Part shown: piece after piece, positions 26,050 through 33,913 of the stretch | Layout of the letters: the number at the start of each line of letters is the position of its first letter | Position numbering within the stretch: the stretch's first letter is position 1 | Source: Novosphingobium sp. SG751A | GTDB taxonomy: Bacteria; Pseudomonadota; Alphaproteobacteria; Sphingomonadales; Sphingomonadaceae | Direction of reading: 5' to 3' | Length of the DNA: 64,000 bases | NCBI RefSeq assembly: GCF_013149295.1 | Contig: NZ_JABGCB010000001.1 | Span: 248,001-312,000, forward strand | Program-made: the position numbers and the translations under genes | Notes under the pieces: generated by a model | Told to the model about the DNA's origin: nothing | What the model saw: the letters and a program-made list of their open reading frames with translations, nothing else | The model's database searches: none

Positions 26050-29013
26050 ATGCCAATCGGAACGACCAATGCCATTTCAGGCCCTTATTATGGCGATGGG
26101 GTGGTCACGGCGTTCCCGTTCGATTTTCAGGTCCTGACCGGCGACCAGGTGTCAGTCTATGTCGATGGGGTTGAGCAGAATCGCTCGGCGTTCTCGGTTG
26201 CTATGGCTGGCGCCGCCCCTTCGATTGGCACGGTGCTGTTCATTGCAGCCCCGCCCGCTGGCACAGTCATTCAGCCGGTTCTTGCCCCGTCCTTCAAGCA
26301 GGACATCGAATTTGCCGATGGAGCCGCATGGTTGGCCGATCCGGTCAACCGGGGCTATGACGAAAGTGCGCTCCGCGATCAGGCTTTGGCCCGCGATATT
26401 GCTCGGTCGGTCCGAGTTCCGATGGGCGAAGATGGCATCAGCCTGCCCGCCTCCAGCGACCGGGCCGGAAAAGTTTTCACTTTCGGGGAGGACGGCGATG
26501 CCGATCCGCAAGACCCTCAGGAGTGGATCCAGCCGCTGGCTCAGCCCTATGTTGATGCAGCGCAGGACGTGTTGGCCAGCACAAGGGCCGTTGCTGCCAC
26601 GCTGCCCTATCCGTTGTACGCCAGCACGGCAGCGGCGCAGGCTGACAGCGGCCTCTTGTCAACGCGGCAATATACCGTGCTGTCGGGCACGCAAATCCTG
26701 ATTTACACCAAAAATTCAGGCACGGCCTCGACGCTCTTCGGCGTCATCCCGACCCAGCCCTATGTTGACCGGCTCAAAAACCGCTCGGCTGTCCCGACCA
26801 TCGACTTCGGGGCCTATGGTGACGGCGCGCATGCGGTGGCTGATCAGGCGGGCCTTGCCGCTGCCATGGCTTATGCGCAAGGGACTGCCGCGCTGCCTCT
26901 GGGCGCAGGCGATACGGTGTTCAACGATGTGGGCATCGTCTTGGAGCCGGGCGTTTATGATGCCGGTGCCTTTGTCTATGCCGGAAAGCCCATCAATATT
27001 CGGGCGCGCGTCCCCCATACGGTTGTGATCCGCATCCCTGCCGGTCAGTATTTTATGGTGCAATCCGGCAACCCGACCACTGTTTGCATGGACGGGCTCA
27101 TTTTCGTCGGCGGCCTCGGCGCCTACAAAAACACCAATACCGGCACCAATGTGTCCTGGCGCGTCGAGTTTACGCGGTGCGATTTCCACAAATATACCGA
27201 ATGCGCGATCCAGAATGCCGCATCGGACAGCCCCGCGCTGCACGTCAAGAATTGCCGCTTTGGCGGCGGGATGCCGACCGGACTGCAAACGGTGGGCATC
27301 TGCTGGCGCGGCATGGCCGACCAGACGATTATCGAAGATTGCTACATGGGCGGCAATCACTTTCACATCATCATCGGCCCTTACATGGGCAGCCATGTTA
27401 CGATCCAGCGTTGCTATTTTCAGGGCGGCAACGACAGCTCTGTTCCGCGCACCCGCGCTGACATTTGGCTCAAGCCGAATGCCAACGGGGTGGAAACCAA
27501 CAGCGGCCACAATTCGTTCGTCTTCAATAACCGCTTTGGCGGCGAATTGATGAACAGCGCCTATCCCACGCCGCGCATCCTGATTGCCAATGAAGACACC
27601 TCCATCGGCGGGAGCAATTCGCAATATCCGCCCTCGACCACCAACAGCGCCGGTGCGATTTCCGGCTTCAAGATTTTCGACAACCATGTAGGCAATCCCT
27701 CGCCGTTCAATGCGCCGTTCATCCGCTCGTATGTGAACGATGTTCGCTATTTCCATGGGCGCGGCAACACGTTCGTTGGCGGCACGCTGAGCAAATTCAT
27801 CGAGTTCCCCAACGGGCGAAGCGTCAACTATTCGAACAATAACAACCGCTTTGAATTGGATGACACGGCATCGAATATCCCGCTGGCCCTGTCCAATGTT
27901 CCGGTTGGCCGCCTTGAGGATCGAAGCGGGGCTTGGCTTGGCGATATCAATTCCGTGCCGATCTTCCCTGTCAGCGATGATCCGCTGGTGGTTCCGGTGG
28001 CGGTGGGCTTGTCCGGCTATGATTTGTCCTATGCTTCGGGAACGACCTCGGTGGCCGTGGCCGATCCTTACGGCACCAATGAATATGCGGCTGTCACCGG
28101 CCTGGCCTTGCTGGCTTTCACCGATCCCTATGCCGGGGCGGGCGGGCCGATGTTCCTGGAGGTGAGCCTTTCCAAGGCCGCCGCCAACACGCTGTCCTAT
28201 GTGACGGTCGATGTCGTGAACACCTCGAACAGCTACTATTCATTCCTGCGCACCTTCCCGCTTCCGGCCAATGGCTCACCGGCCAAGCTGATGCTGCCGT
28301 TCTACCTTGCCCCCAATGCCAATCCCGGTTCGTGGCAGTTCCGCGTCTATGGCAGCGGCATTGTGGCGGGCAGCGCCGACACCTTTGTCATGGGCGACAT
28401 GATCCTTACCAAGGGAACGGGGCGCACCGGGCGCGACAAGGCCCTGACGCGCTTCGGCGGTGTCCAGCCCGCCAACCGTCGCCTTGTCGGCGGCGCGGCG
28501 GCAACGCTGCCGAGCGGCTGGTCAATGAGCGGCACCCCGTCGGGCGCGACCATCACCGTCACCAAGGTCGGCACCGACAAATATGGTGACTTTACCGAAT
28601 TCTCGCACACCGGCACCACCACCGGCTCAGGCGGTTGGGTGCTGCGCCCGGCCCCGCAAAAATCCATGAGCTATGAGGCAGGCTCCAACTATCGCTGCAT
28701 CTGGCCCGTCCGCATCATCAGCGGCGATTTCTCGGCGGCCACCACGCAAACCGGTTACGACGGCTCGTCGGGCAAGCTCACCATGCAGGTCGGCAGCTAC
28801 AGCGCGGCGGACGGTCTGCTGGTGCAGCGCGGCATCGCCTTCACCCCGTCCAGCGCCTTCGCCCTCTACGGGCGCACGCTCACCGAGGGCGCGGCCTATT
28901 TCCACAATACCGCCGATTACCTCTGGCCGCTGCTCAACATCAACTACGCCAGCGGCGTCACGCTGAACACGGTTTTCCGCGTTTACGCCCCCATTTTCAA
29001 CCGCACCAAATAA
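26050..29013 (+). CDS. Tail spike / tail fibre protein
   Basis: A 987-residue protein. Residues 1-150 carry a T7 tail-fibre-like virion attachment domain (GPYYGDGVVTAFPFDFQVLT, then RSVRVPMGEDG). From about 250 to 640 the sequence has the repetitive short-strand character of a pectate-lyase-like beta-helix, with many Asn/Gly turns (SHVTIQRCYFQGG, NSFVFNNRFGG). The C-terminal third is beta-rich and likely trims the trimer or binds the receptor. Such spikes bind and often degrade surface polysaccharide. No catalytic residues can be assigned by eye. A strong ribosome site (AAGGAG) precedes the ATG. Confidence 0.82.
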   Translation: MPIGTTNAISGPYYGDGVVTAFPFDFQVLTGDQVSVYVDGVEQNRSAFSVAMAGAAPSIGTVLFIAAPPAGTVIQPVLAPSFKQDIEFADGAAWLADPVNRGYDESALRDQALARDIARSVRVPMGEDGISLPASSDRAGKVFTFGEDGDADPQDPQEWIQPLAQPYVDAAQDVLASTRAVAATLPYPLYASTAAAQADSGLLSTRQYTVLSGTQILIYTKNSGTASTLFGVIPTQPYVDRLKNRSAVPTIDFGAYGDGAHAVADQAGLAAAMAYAQGTAALPLGAGDTVFNDVGIVLEPGVYDAGAFVYAGKPINIRARVPHTVVIRIPAGQYFMVQSGNPTTVCMDGLIFVGGLGAYKNTNTGTNVSWRVEFTRCDFHKYTECAIQNAASDSPALHVKNCRFGGGMPTGLQTVGICWRGMADQTIIEDCYMGGNHFHIIIGPYMGSHVTIQRCYFQGGNDSSVPRTRADIWLKPNANGVETNSGHNSFVFNNRFGGELMNSAYPTPRILIANEDTSIGGSNSQYPPSTTNSAGAISGFKIFDNHVGNPSPFNAPFIRSYVNDVRYFHGRGNTFVGGTLSKFIEFPNGRSVNYSNNNNRFELDDTASNIPLALSNVPVGRLEDRSGAWLGDINSVPIFPVSDDPLVVPVAVGLSGYDLSYASGTTSVAVADPYGTNEYAAVTGLALLAFTDPYAGAGGPMFLEVSLSKAAANTLSYVTVDVVNTSNSYYSFLRTFPLPANGSPAKLMLPFYLAPNANPGSWQFRVYGSGIVAGSADTFVMGDMILTKGTGRTGRDKALTRFGGVQPANRRLVGGAAATLPSGWSMSGTPSGATITVTKVGTDKYGDFTEFSHTGTTTGSGGWVLRPAPQKSMSYEAGSNYRCIWPVRIISGDFSAATTQTGYDGSSGKLTMQVGSYSAADGLLVQRGIAFTPSSAFALYGRTLTEGAAYFHNTADYLWPLLNINYASGVTLNTVFRVYAPIFNRTK

Positions 29014-29023
29014 GGGCTTCGCC

Positions 29024-29263
29024 ATGTCCACTCCCTTCGCCTTCTCGCTTTCCGGCCTGATGAAAGACGCCCGCACCGATCTGGCCGCGCGGCCCGCCAA
29101 TGACCCCAGCTTCCCGCAGACCTGCGCCGATTTCATCCTCGGCCAGCTCGAAGCCATCCCCGAGGACAAGTCGGTCACCCTGACCATTCAGGGCACGCTG
29201 GGCTGGCAGGAAGGCCAGATCGCCGGGCCGCTGGCCTTCAGCGTCTTTGGCAATGTGGCCTGA
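29024..29263 (+). CDS. Small hypothetical phage protein
   Basis: A 79-residue frame ten bases after the tail spike gene. It reads FSLSGLMKDARTDLAARPAN at the start, a helical centre (TCADFILGQLEAIPEDKSV) and a beta-rich end (VTLTIQGTLGW). The same strand, tight spacing and matching composition make it a likely gene of the spike/lysis block, perhaps a spike chaperone or minor structural protein. I do not recognise a family. Confidence 0.55.
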   Translation: MSTPFAFSLSGLMKDARTDLAARPANDPSFPQTCADFILGQLEAIPEDKSVTLTIQGTLGWQEGQIAGPLAFSVFGNVA

Positions 29264-29273
29264 GCCGTGCCCC

Positions 29274-29531
29274 ATGGCTGACCTCTCGCCCCTGCCATCC
29301 CCCGCGCTGGCAACCGCAACGCTGGCCGCGCCGCATGCGCGCGGCTGGTGGGACACAATCCTTGCCCTGATGGTGATGGCCTTGGCGAATTTCTGGGAGG
29401 CCCTGCCTCACCTCATCCAATTGGGCGGCCTTGTCGTGGTCTGCCTCACCGCTGTGCAGAAGCTGATCGAGCTGGGCTGGATCAGCAACCCTCTGCGCCG
29501 CAAAAAGGAGCAATCCGATGACCTTGGTTGA
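29274..29531 (+). CDS. Small membrane protein of the lysis block
   Basis: An 85-residue protein with two hydrophobic segments (TILALMVMALANFWEAL at about 26-42 and LIQLGGLVVVCLTAVQKLIE at about 45-64) and a basic C-terminus (NPLRRKKEQ). ATG 29274 is used; the frame also allows an earlier start inside the previous gene. It overlaps the holin gene start by 14 bases. A role in lysis (holin partner or antiholin) is inferred only from its membrane segments and place. Confidence 0.55.
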   Translation: MADLSPLPSPALATATLAAPHARGWWDTILALMVMALANFWEALPHLIQLGGLVVVCLTAVQKLIELGWISNPLRRKKEQSDDLG

Positions 29532-29760
29532 TGATGCGCGCGCGTGCTGGCGCTGGTGGTCGGTGCGCATGGCCGCGCTGGCCGGTGTGGTGGCGGGCGC
29601 GCTGGTCGCCCAGCCCCAGATCCTGACCGGGCTGGTGGCCTATGTGCCCGAACCATGGCGCCCCGCCGCCTCGGCGCTGGCCGGGCTGGTGGTGTTTGCC
29701 GCGCCCACCATGGCGCGGCTGATCCAGCAAGGGAGCAAGGCCAATGGCCAGTCTGCCTGA
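29518..29760 (+). CDS. Putative holin
   Basis: An 80-residue protein with two hydrophobic helices (RMAALAGVVAGALVAQP near 17-33 and PAASALAGLVVFAAPTMARL near 48-67) and an N-terminal RACWRWWSVR motif common in small phage holins of this class. It starts with ATG after an AAAGGAG ribosome site and overlaps the endolysin gene by 17 bases. A holin forms membrane lesions that time lysis and, with an anchored endolysin, may act as a pinholin. The identity is inferred from topology and gene order. Confidence 0.65.
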   Translation: MTLVDDARACWRWWSVRMAALAGVVAGALVAQPQILTGLVAYVPEPWRPAASALAGLVVFAAPTMARLIQQGSKANGQSA

Positions 29761-30346
29761 AACCGCCCAGCCCAAACGCGGCGGCGTGGTGGTGTCGATA
29801 ATGGCGCTGCTGGCCCTGATCGGCTCGGCCACGACGCAACTGGTGCTGACCGAGGTGCCCAAGGAAGAAAGCGGGCGCAAGGTGGCGGTCGCCGTCTCGC
29901 CTCAAGCCGGGACCGCCACGATCACAAATATCAGCGGCAAGCAGTATTTGCGAGTCTACCTCGATATGATCGGCGTGGCGACCGCCTGCGACGGGCTGAC
30001 CGGCGAAGGCATCAAGGTGGGCAAGAGCTTCACCGAGGCCCAATGCGCGCAAATGCTGGTGGACCGGCTGACGGCGGACGGCGCGCATATCATGGCCTGC
30101 ACGCCCGGCCTCGCCCTCTCGATCCCGCGCCGGGATAATGTCCGCTATGCCGCGCTCAGTCTGGGCCATCATGTGGGCTGGCCAACCTATTGCCGCTCGA
30201 CCATGCGCCGCCGGATCAACGCCGGGAATATCCGCGGGGCCTGCACCTCGCTCACATGGTTCAACCGCGCCGGTGGCCGCGTCGTGCCCGGCATCGTCGC
30301 GCGCCGCAAAAGGGAGCAGGCGATTTGCCTGAGGGATGCCGCATGA
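29744..30346 (+). CDS. Membrane-anchored GH24-like endolysin
   Basis: A 200-residue lysozyme-like protein. Residues 14-35 form a hydrophobic, weakly polar segment as in signal-anchor-release endolysins. The T4-lysozyme-like core follows: YLRVYLDMIGVATACDG, then FTEAQCAQMLVDRL, then WFNRAGGRVVPGIVARRKRE. The Asp (D74) and Thr (T80) of the usual Glu-8-Asp-5-Thr triad are in place, but the position of the catalytic Glu, nine residues before the Asp, is Gly65. It either belongs to a subgroup with altered chemistry or has reduced activity. It overlaps the holin and the spanin gene (GCATGA), the normal lysis-cassette arrangement. Confidence 0.75.
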   Translation: MASLPETAQPKRGGVVVSIMALLALIGSATTQLVLTEVPKEESGRKVAVAVSPQAGTATITNISGKQYLRVYLDMIGVATACDGLTGEGIKVGKSFTEAQCAQMLVDRLTADGAHIMACTPGLALSIPRRDNVRYAALSLGHHVGWPTYCRSTMRRRINAGNIRGACTSLTWFNRAGGRVVPGIVARRKREQAICLRDAA

Positions 30347-30885
30347 TCCGCAAGATCCTCTCCCTCGCCCTTTCCCTGCTCACCGGCTCGCTCTGGCGCT
30401 GGCCGCTGGCGCTCCTGCGCTGGATTACCGCCACGCCTGCGCGGGCTTGGGCGGCAACAGCCATCCTCGCACTGGCGGCGGCTGGACTGCAGCACCGCCG
30501 CGCCGACCATTGGGAAGAGATCGCGCACCAGACCCAAACCTCATGGGATGCTCAAAACGCCCGCATCTTGGCGGCCGCACGCGCCGCCAATGCCCAATCG
30601 AACAAGGATGCCGCCCATGCCGACACGAACCACACCGCGCTTGCCGCTGGCGGCAATGGCCGCTTTGCTGCCTATGCTGCTGATCACGGGGTGCGCCAAA
30701 ACACACCCCATCGCCCCGGCCCCGTTCAGGCCGACCCTCCCGCACTTCCTGAAAGCCCCGCCCCCGACGCCATCATGGCGGACATCTCCCGCGTCTGGAT
30801 CACCCGCTCCGACTGGCTGACCTGTGACGCCGATTGGGCCTATGCGCGCGCCGCGCATGATTGGGGCCAAGGGATCGGCGAATAG
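30343..30885 (+). CDS. Inner-membrane spanin (Rz-like)
   Basis: A 180-residue protein starting in the endolysin stop (ATGA overlap). It has a hydrophobic N-terminal anchor (ARAWAATAILALAAAGL, about 33-49) and a polar Ala/Gln-rich helical periplasmic part (QTSWDAQNARILAAARAANA). This is the shape of an i-spanin, which joins an outer-membrane lipoprotein to disrupt the envelope at the end of lysis. The gene contains a second gene, the Rz1-like lipoprotein, in another frame, which strongly supports the assignment. Confidence 0.7.
   Translation: MIRKILSLALSLLTGSLWRWPLALLRWITATPARAWAATAILALAAAGLQHRRADHWEEIAHQTQTSWDAQNARILAAARAANAQSNKDAAHADTNHTALAAGGNGRFAAYAADHGVRQNTPHRPGPVQADPPALPESPAPDAIMADISRVWITRSDWLTCDADWAYARAAHDWGQGIGE
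30617..30820 (+). CDS. Outer-membrane lipoprotein spanin (Rz1-like), nested
   Basis: A 67-residue frame entirely inside the Rz-like gene in a different frame. It has a lipoprotein signal: hydrophobic LAAMAALLPML, lipobox LITG and Cys26, followed by a 42-residue mature part very rich in proline (APAPFRPTLPHFLKAPPPTP). Small size, lipobox, proline content and embedding in the i-spanin gene are the defining marks of Rz1-type o-spanins. A longer frame on the same strand starts at 30548, but ATG 30617 gives a normal signal peptide. Confidence 0.72.
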   Translation: MPTRTTPRLPLAAMAALLPMLLITGCAKTHPIAPAPFRPTLPHFLKAPPPTPSWRTSPASGSPAPTG

Positions 30886-31006
30886 GCATAATGATATGGC
30901 GGTGCCCGCGCCCCCCAGCGCAGACACCGCCACATGCGATCCCGATGGCTCAATCGGCCAAACCGAGACCATCTTTTTATATGAGTTTTTTATACAATCA
31001 ACCCGA

Positions 31007-31043
31007 CACTATCGCGAAGATCAGCTTTAACTGAGCGATAGTG
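31007..31043. repeat. Inverted repeat at the edge of the baseplate fragment
   Basis: CACTATCGC (31007-31015) and GCGATAGTG (31035-31043) are perfect 9-base inverted copies separated by 19 bases. The right arm runs into the first codon of the truncated baseplate V fragment, so it marks, or lies near, the junction between the podovirus prophage and older phage debris. It lacks a T-run and is not a convincing terminator. Confidence 0.45.
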
Positions 31044-31351
31044 CCGAGCCTCAACAATGACAACAACCCGGCCCCCGCCAACACGCTGGCCGAGCTGATC
31101 GCCTTCGCCGATGGCGCGATCCTGTCTTACGATCCCGAAACCCACCATCTGGCCGCCACCCTGCCCGATGGCGCCACGGCCACGATCAAGGCCACCACCT
31201 CACGCTGGACGCGGAAACGGTCCGCGCCACCGGCGACATTACCGCCAATGGCGATGTGGTTGCGGGTGGGATCAGCCTTAAGGGGCAAAGGCATGGTGGA
31301 GTTCAGGCGGGGGGGAGCGCAATGTGGCCCGGCAGTTTAGACCGAAGTTAG
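31041..31351 (+). pseudogene. Truncated, frameshifted baseplate assembly protein V fragment
   Basis: The first 53 codons read LAELIAFADGAILSYDPETH and DGATATIKATT; then at about 31199 the frame is lost by one base, and the next frame continues LTLDAETVRATGDITANGDV and VVAGGISLKGQRHGGVQAGG to a stop at 31349-31351. Joined, this is the C-terminal region of P2-type baseplate protein V, including the GGISLK-RHGGVQ-GG metal-binding tip. The N-terminal two thirds are missing because an in-frame stop lies directly upstream. It comes from a contractile-tail phage, not from the podovirus to its left. Confidence 0.7.
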
Positions 31352-31522
31352 CTTGATCCAATCACATAGGGGTCGAAGAATGATAAAATGAAGTAATGTA
31401 AGCCGCATGGGTTACGTTGGGTCTGCCACAGCCTATCATGACAAGCTGGGCGAATTCATTGCTCTGCTGAACAAGCTAGCGGCAAATCTCGTAAAACGAT
31501 CTTAATGCGACCGTGTTACCAG

Positions 31523-32017
31523 ATGACGATGGCAAAGCTAGAGATCCTGTCCGGCGTGGTCGAGAACCTGAACGTGACACGAGAATCGCGGGGCAAATAC
31601 GGCTCGATTCATACCGGTCGTTTTACGGTTACGAGCGTGCCCATTGAATATCAGGTCCAGTTCGGCGTTCTCCAGAAGGAGACGTTTCCCATCGCGGAGG
31701 GAGATAAGATAACCGTGGTCGGCCATATGCGCGATGCGACAGGAATGGTTGGCAAGGCGGTCCACATCGAACGAACAAACCAGTTTCTCGGCCAAAACTG
31801 GCTGTTGCCTGCATGCTTCATGGTTCCGTGCGCGATGGGAACATTGTTTGTCGCTGCTTCATCTCTTGGGCCGTCAGCTAGGTCCGCGCCCGGACATTGG
31901 GATGCATATGCTCTGGGCATTGTTGGAGTGGCGCTTGCTGCTGCCGGGCTTTGGCTGACTTTTCAAGCATGGCGGACATCCGCGATGTTGAGGGCTGCGC
32001 TGAACGACAAGTATTAA
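31523..32017 (+). CDS. Hypothetical two-helix membrane protein
   Basis: A 164-residue protein (longer starts at 31505 and a later ATG at 31529 are possible). Residues 1-85 are soluble and beta-rich (GRFTVTSVPIEYQVQFGVL, DKITVVGHMRDATGMVG), an OB-like pattern. Two membrane helices follow: LLPACFMVPCAMGTLFVAA and ALGIVGVALAAAGLWLTFQ. I do not recognise a named family. It lies in the debris zone between prophage and tRNA-Pro; a 32-codon frame (31407-31505) precedes it and ends exactly at its longest start. Its composition is less GC-rich than the host genes to the right. Confidence 0.5.
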   Translation: MTMAKLEILSGVVENLNVTRESRGKYGSIHTGRFTVTSVPIEYQVQFGVLQKETFPIAEGDKITVVGHMRDATGMVGKAVHIERTNQFLGQNWLLPACFMVPCAMGTLFVAASSLGPSARSAPGHWDAYALGIVGVALAAAGLWLTFQAWRTSAMLRAALNDKY

Positions 32018-32061
32018 GGCGCAAAGCCCCACCTCCCTAACCCTCCCCGGTAAACCGCCCC

Positions 32062-32296
32062 CTACCCCATCCGCCCCCTTATCGCCTGCGCCAGTTCAGT
32101 CAGGCCCGGCCCCATGCCCACACCTGTCACCGCCCGAATGTCGGCCAGTACGGCGCACAGAACCGTGGTGTCGGTCAGGTCTGCACGGACATAGGTGGTT
32201 CCCCATCAAACGGCTCGGCAGACCTTTTACGGATGGTGCCGAGGTCAGTCAGGGCAATGTGGATTTGGCCGGGCCAGTTCGGGACTATTCCGGGAC
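32062..32296 (-). pseudogene. Broken minus-strand gene fragment beside tRNA-Pro
   Basis: On the minus strand one frame reads [20 protein letters not shown] and stops, and the frame shifted by one from about 32190 continues [20 protein letters not shown], then GPGLTELAQAIRGRMG to a stop at 32062-32064. The join looks like one protein's C-terminal half with a single indel. No start codon exists upstream before the tRNA, so it is also 5'-truncated. I do not recognise the family; a phage or hypothetical chromosomal gene cut by an old integration event is possible. Confidence 0.4.
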
Positions 32297-32394
32297 TCCC
32301 TGTGCATGTCCCCGATTCGTTCTGCCTTTCGCTGCCCTTCTTGTCTTTTTCCCCTTGCGCTAAATGCCCAGCAATTCTAGGGGCGTGGCGGTGT

Positions 32395-32471
<77 letters not shown>

Positions 32472-32477
32472 TTTCCC

Positions 32478-33053
32478 TTAATTTTCCAGCATCTCCGTCA
32501 GCGCTCGCCGCGCGCGATAAAGGCGCGTTTCCACCGCTTTGCCCGTAATGCCCAGCAAAGCGGCCACTTCGGCCTCCGCCATGCCTTCTACCCCGCGCAG
32601 CACCAGAACCTCGCGCTGCGAGGCGGGCAGGCGCGCCATGGCGGCCATAGCGCGCGCCAGTTCCTGCCGGTCGGCCAGAACATCATCGGCCCCCACCGCC
32701 GGATCGGGCATGTTGGGCTCGTGATCCTCGGGCATGGCGAAGGAGAAGAACGCGCGCAATTTTCGGCGGCGCGCCCGGTCGCGGCATTTGTTCAGAGCGA
32801 TCCGCGCGATCCAATGCGCAAAGGGCCGCGTTTGGTCATAGCGGCCAAGCGCGGCAAAGGCGCTGATGAAACTCTGCTGGGTGATGTCCAATGCGGCATC
32901 CTCATCACCGCAGGAGGCGCGCGCGATGCGGAACACCGCGTCGCGGTGGCGATGCAGCAAGGCGCTATAGGCCGCCTGCCGCCCGCCCAGCGCCAGCGCG
33001 GCCAGATCGCCATCGCTCAAGGCTTCCGGGCTCCAGGCTTCGGGTGCGGGCAT
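32478..33053 (-). CDS. ECF-type RNA polymerase sigma factor (CnrH-like)
   Basis: A 191-residue sigma-70 family protein with region 2 (YSALLHRHRDAVFRIARASC, DITQQSFISAFAALGRYD, then RPFAHWIARIALNKCRDRAR) and region 4 (LPASQREVLVLRGVEGM, then AEVAALLGITGKAVETRLYR). It is the last gene of a three-gene minus-strand operon: membrane anti-sigma, periplasmic sensor, sigma factor, as in the CnrYXH/NccYXH metal-responsive systems. Its start overlaps the sensor stop by one base. The likely targets are the divergent copC and other metal-resistance genes. Confidence 0.85.
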   Translation of the reverse strand: MPAPEAWSPEALSDGDLAALALGGRQAAYSALLHRHRDAVFRIARASCGDEDAALDITQQSFISAFAALGRYDQTRPFAHWIARIALNKCRDRARRRKLRAFFSFAMPEDHEPNMPDPAVGADDVLADRQELARAMAAMARLPASQREVLVLRGVEGMAEAEVAALLGITGKAVETRLYRARRALTEMLEN

Positions 33054-33502
33054 CAGCGGGGCTGATCCGCCTCCGTGGCCGTCAGCATCCGGGCAACCCC
33101 GGCATCGAAGCGCGCCGCCTGATCGGGGCGCAGCACCGCGCGCATGGCAAAGACATGCTCCAGCGTAGCCTTTTGCAGCGCGCCCATCGCATGATGCGCA
33201 TGATCGACGGCGGCGGCCACGCGCGGGCCATAGGAATGTTCATCGTGCAAGGCCGCCGCAAGGTCGGCGTTGGCCGCGCGCTGCTGGACCACCAGTTGCG
33301 CCTTTTGCACGGCAAAGCGGGCGTTCATTTCCGCGATCTGCTTTTGCTGCGATGCATCGAGCGCCAATTCGTCATGCAGCAATTGGTGCAGCGCGGTTTC
33401 ATCGCGCGCGCCGTGCGGCATCATGCGCCCCACCATCGCCCCGCCCAGCGCCCCGACAAAGCCCAGCGCCAGCGCCAGAAGCAAAGAACCCTTGCGGTTC
33501 AC
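33053..33502 (-). CDS. Periplasmic heavy-metal sensor (CnrX-like)
   Basis: A 149-residue protein starting at GTG 33502, overlapping the upstream gene's stop as GTGA. It has an N-terminal membrane anchor (LLLALALGFVGALGGAMVG) and a four-helix, His- and Met-rich periplasmic domain (LHQLLHDELALD, LHDEHSYG, VDHAHHAMGAL). This matches the heavy-metal resistance/CnrX type of sensor, which detects Ni, Co or Cu and frees the sigma factor by acting on the anti-sigma protein. The metal cannot be told from the sequence, though the neighbouring copC suggests copper. Confidence 0.72.
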   Translation of the reverse strand: MNRKGSLLLALALGFVGALGGAMVGRMMPHGARDETALHQLLHDELALDASQQKQIAEMNARFAVQKAQLVVQQRAANADLAAALHDEHSYGPRVAAAVDHAHHAMGALQKATLEHVFAMRAVLRPDQAARFDAGVARMLTATEADQPR

Positions 33503-33762
33503 AGCGCCCGCTCCAGCAAGGTGGACGGCGCCAGCGCCAAGCCCTGCCCCAGCGGATCGGCCGGCGCGCGCCGCGCGGCGCCTCCACCCACCAAAGCGCC
33601 CGAAACCAACGCCAGCGCCGCAATCCCGGCCAGCATCGGCGCCGAGAGCGCCGGTTGGCGGGCACGTTCGGCGCCTTCCAGCACCGCCGCCTCGATCATC
33701 TCCAGCCGCGGATCGGGGCCCGCCGCGCCCAGCTGCGCCAGCAGATCGTCGATTTGCACCAT
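33499..33762 (-). CDS. Small membrane anti-sigma factor (CnrY-like)
   Basis: An 87-residue protein with a short cytoplasmic part (VQIDDLLAQLGAAGPDPRLE) that could clasp the sigma factor, one membrane helix (PMLAGIAALALVSGALVGGG, about 42-61) and a short periplasmic tail. It is the first gene of the operon and overlaps the sensor by four bases. Size, topology and gene order match CnrY/NccY-type anti-sigma proteins, which are too short for confident sequence comparison by eye, so the call depends mainly on context. Confidence 0.62.
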   Translation of the reverse strand: MVQIDDLLAQLGAAGPDPRLEMIEAAVLEGAERARQPALSAPMLAGIAALALVSGALVGGGAARRAPADPLGQGLALAPSTLLERAL

Positions 33763-33913
33763 TATCCTTGCCTCGCCTTTCGCAACTGACCTTGCCCTCT
33801 ATACGCGCCGCATTGCCCCACCCCTCACCATATCTGCGAGGGACAGCGCCGCGCCATGCGTATCGGTCCATGTGTCACTCAAACATGCCTATCCCCAAGT
33901 GGAGAATTTGCCC

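Noticed and set aside
1-31000. Diversity-generating retroelement, expected from similarity to BPP-1-type phages
   Set aside because: No reverse transcriptase or template/variable repeat was seen in the window; the tail spike end does not look like a variable region.
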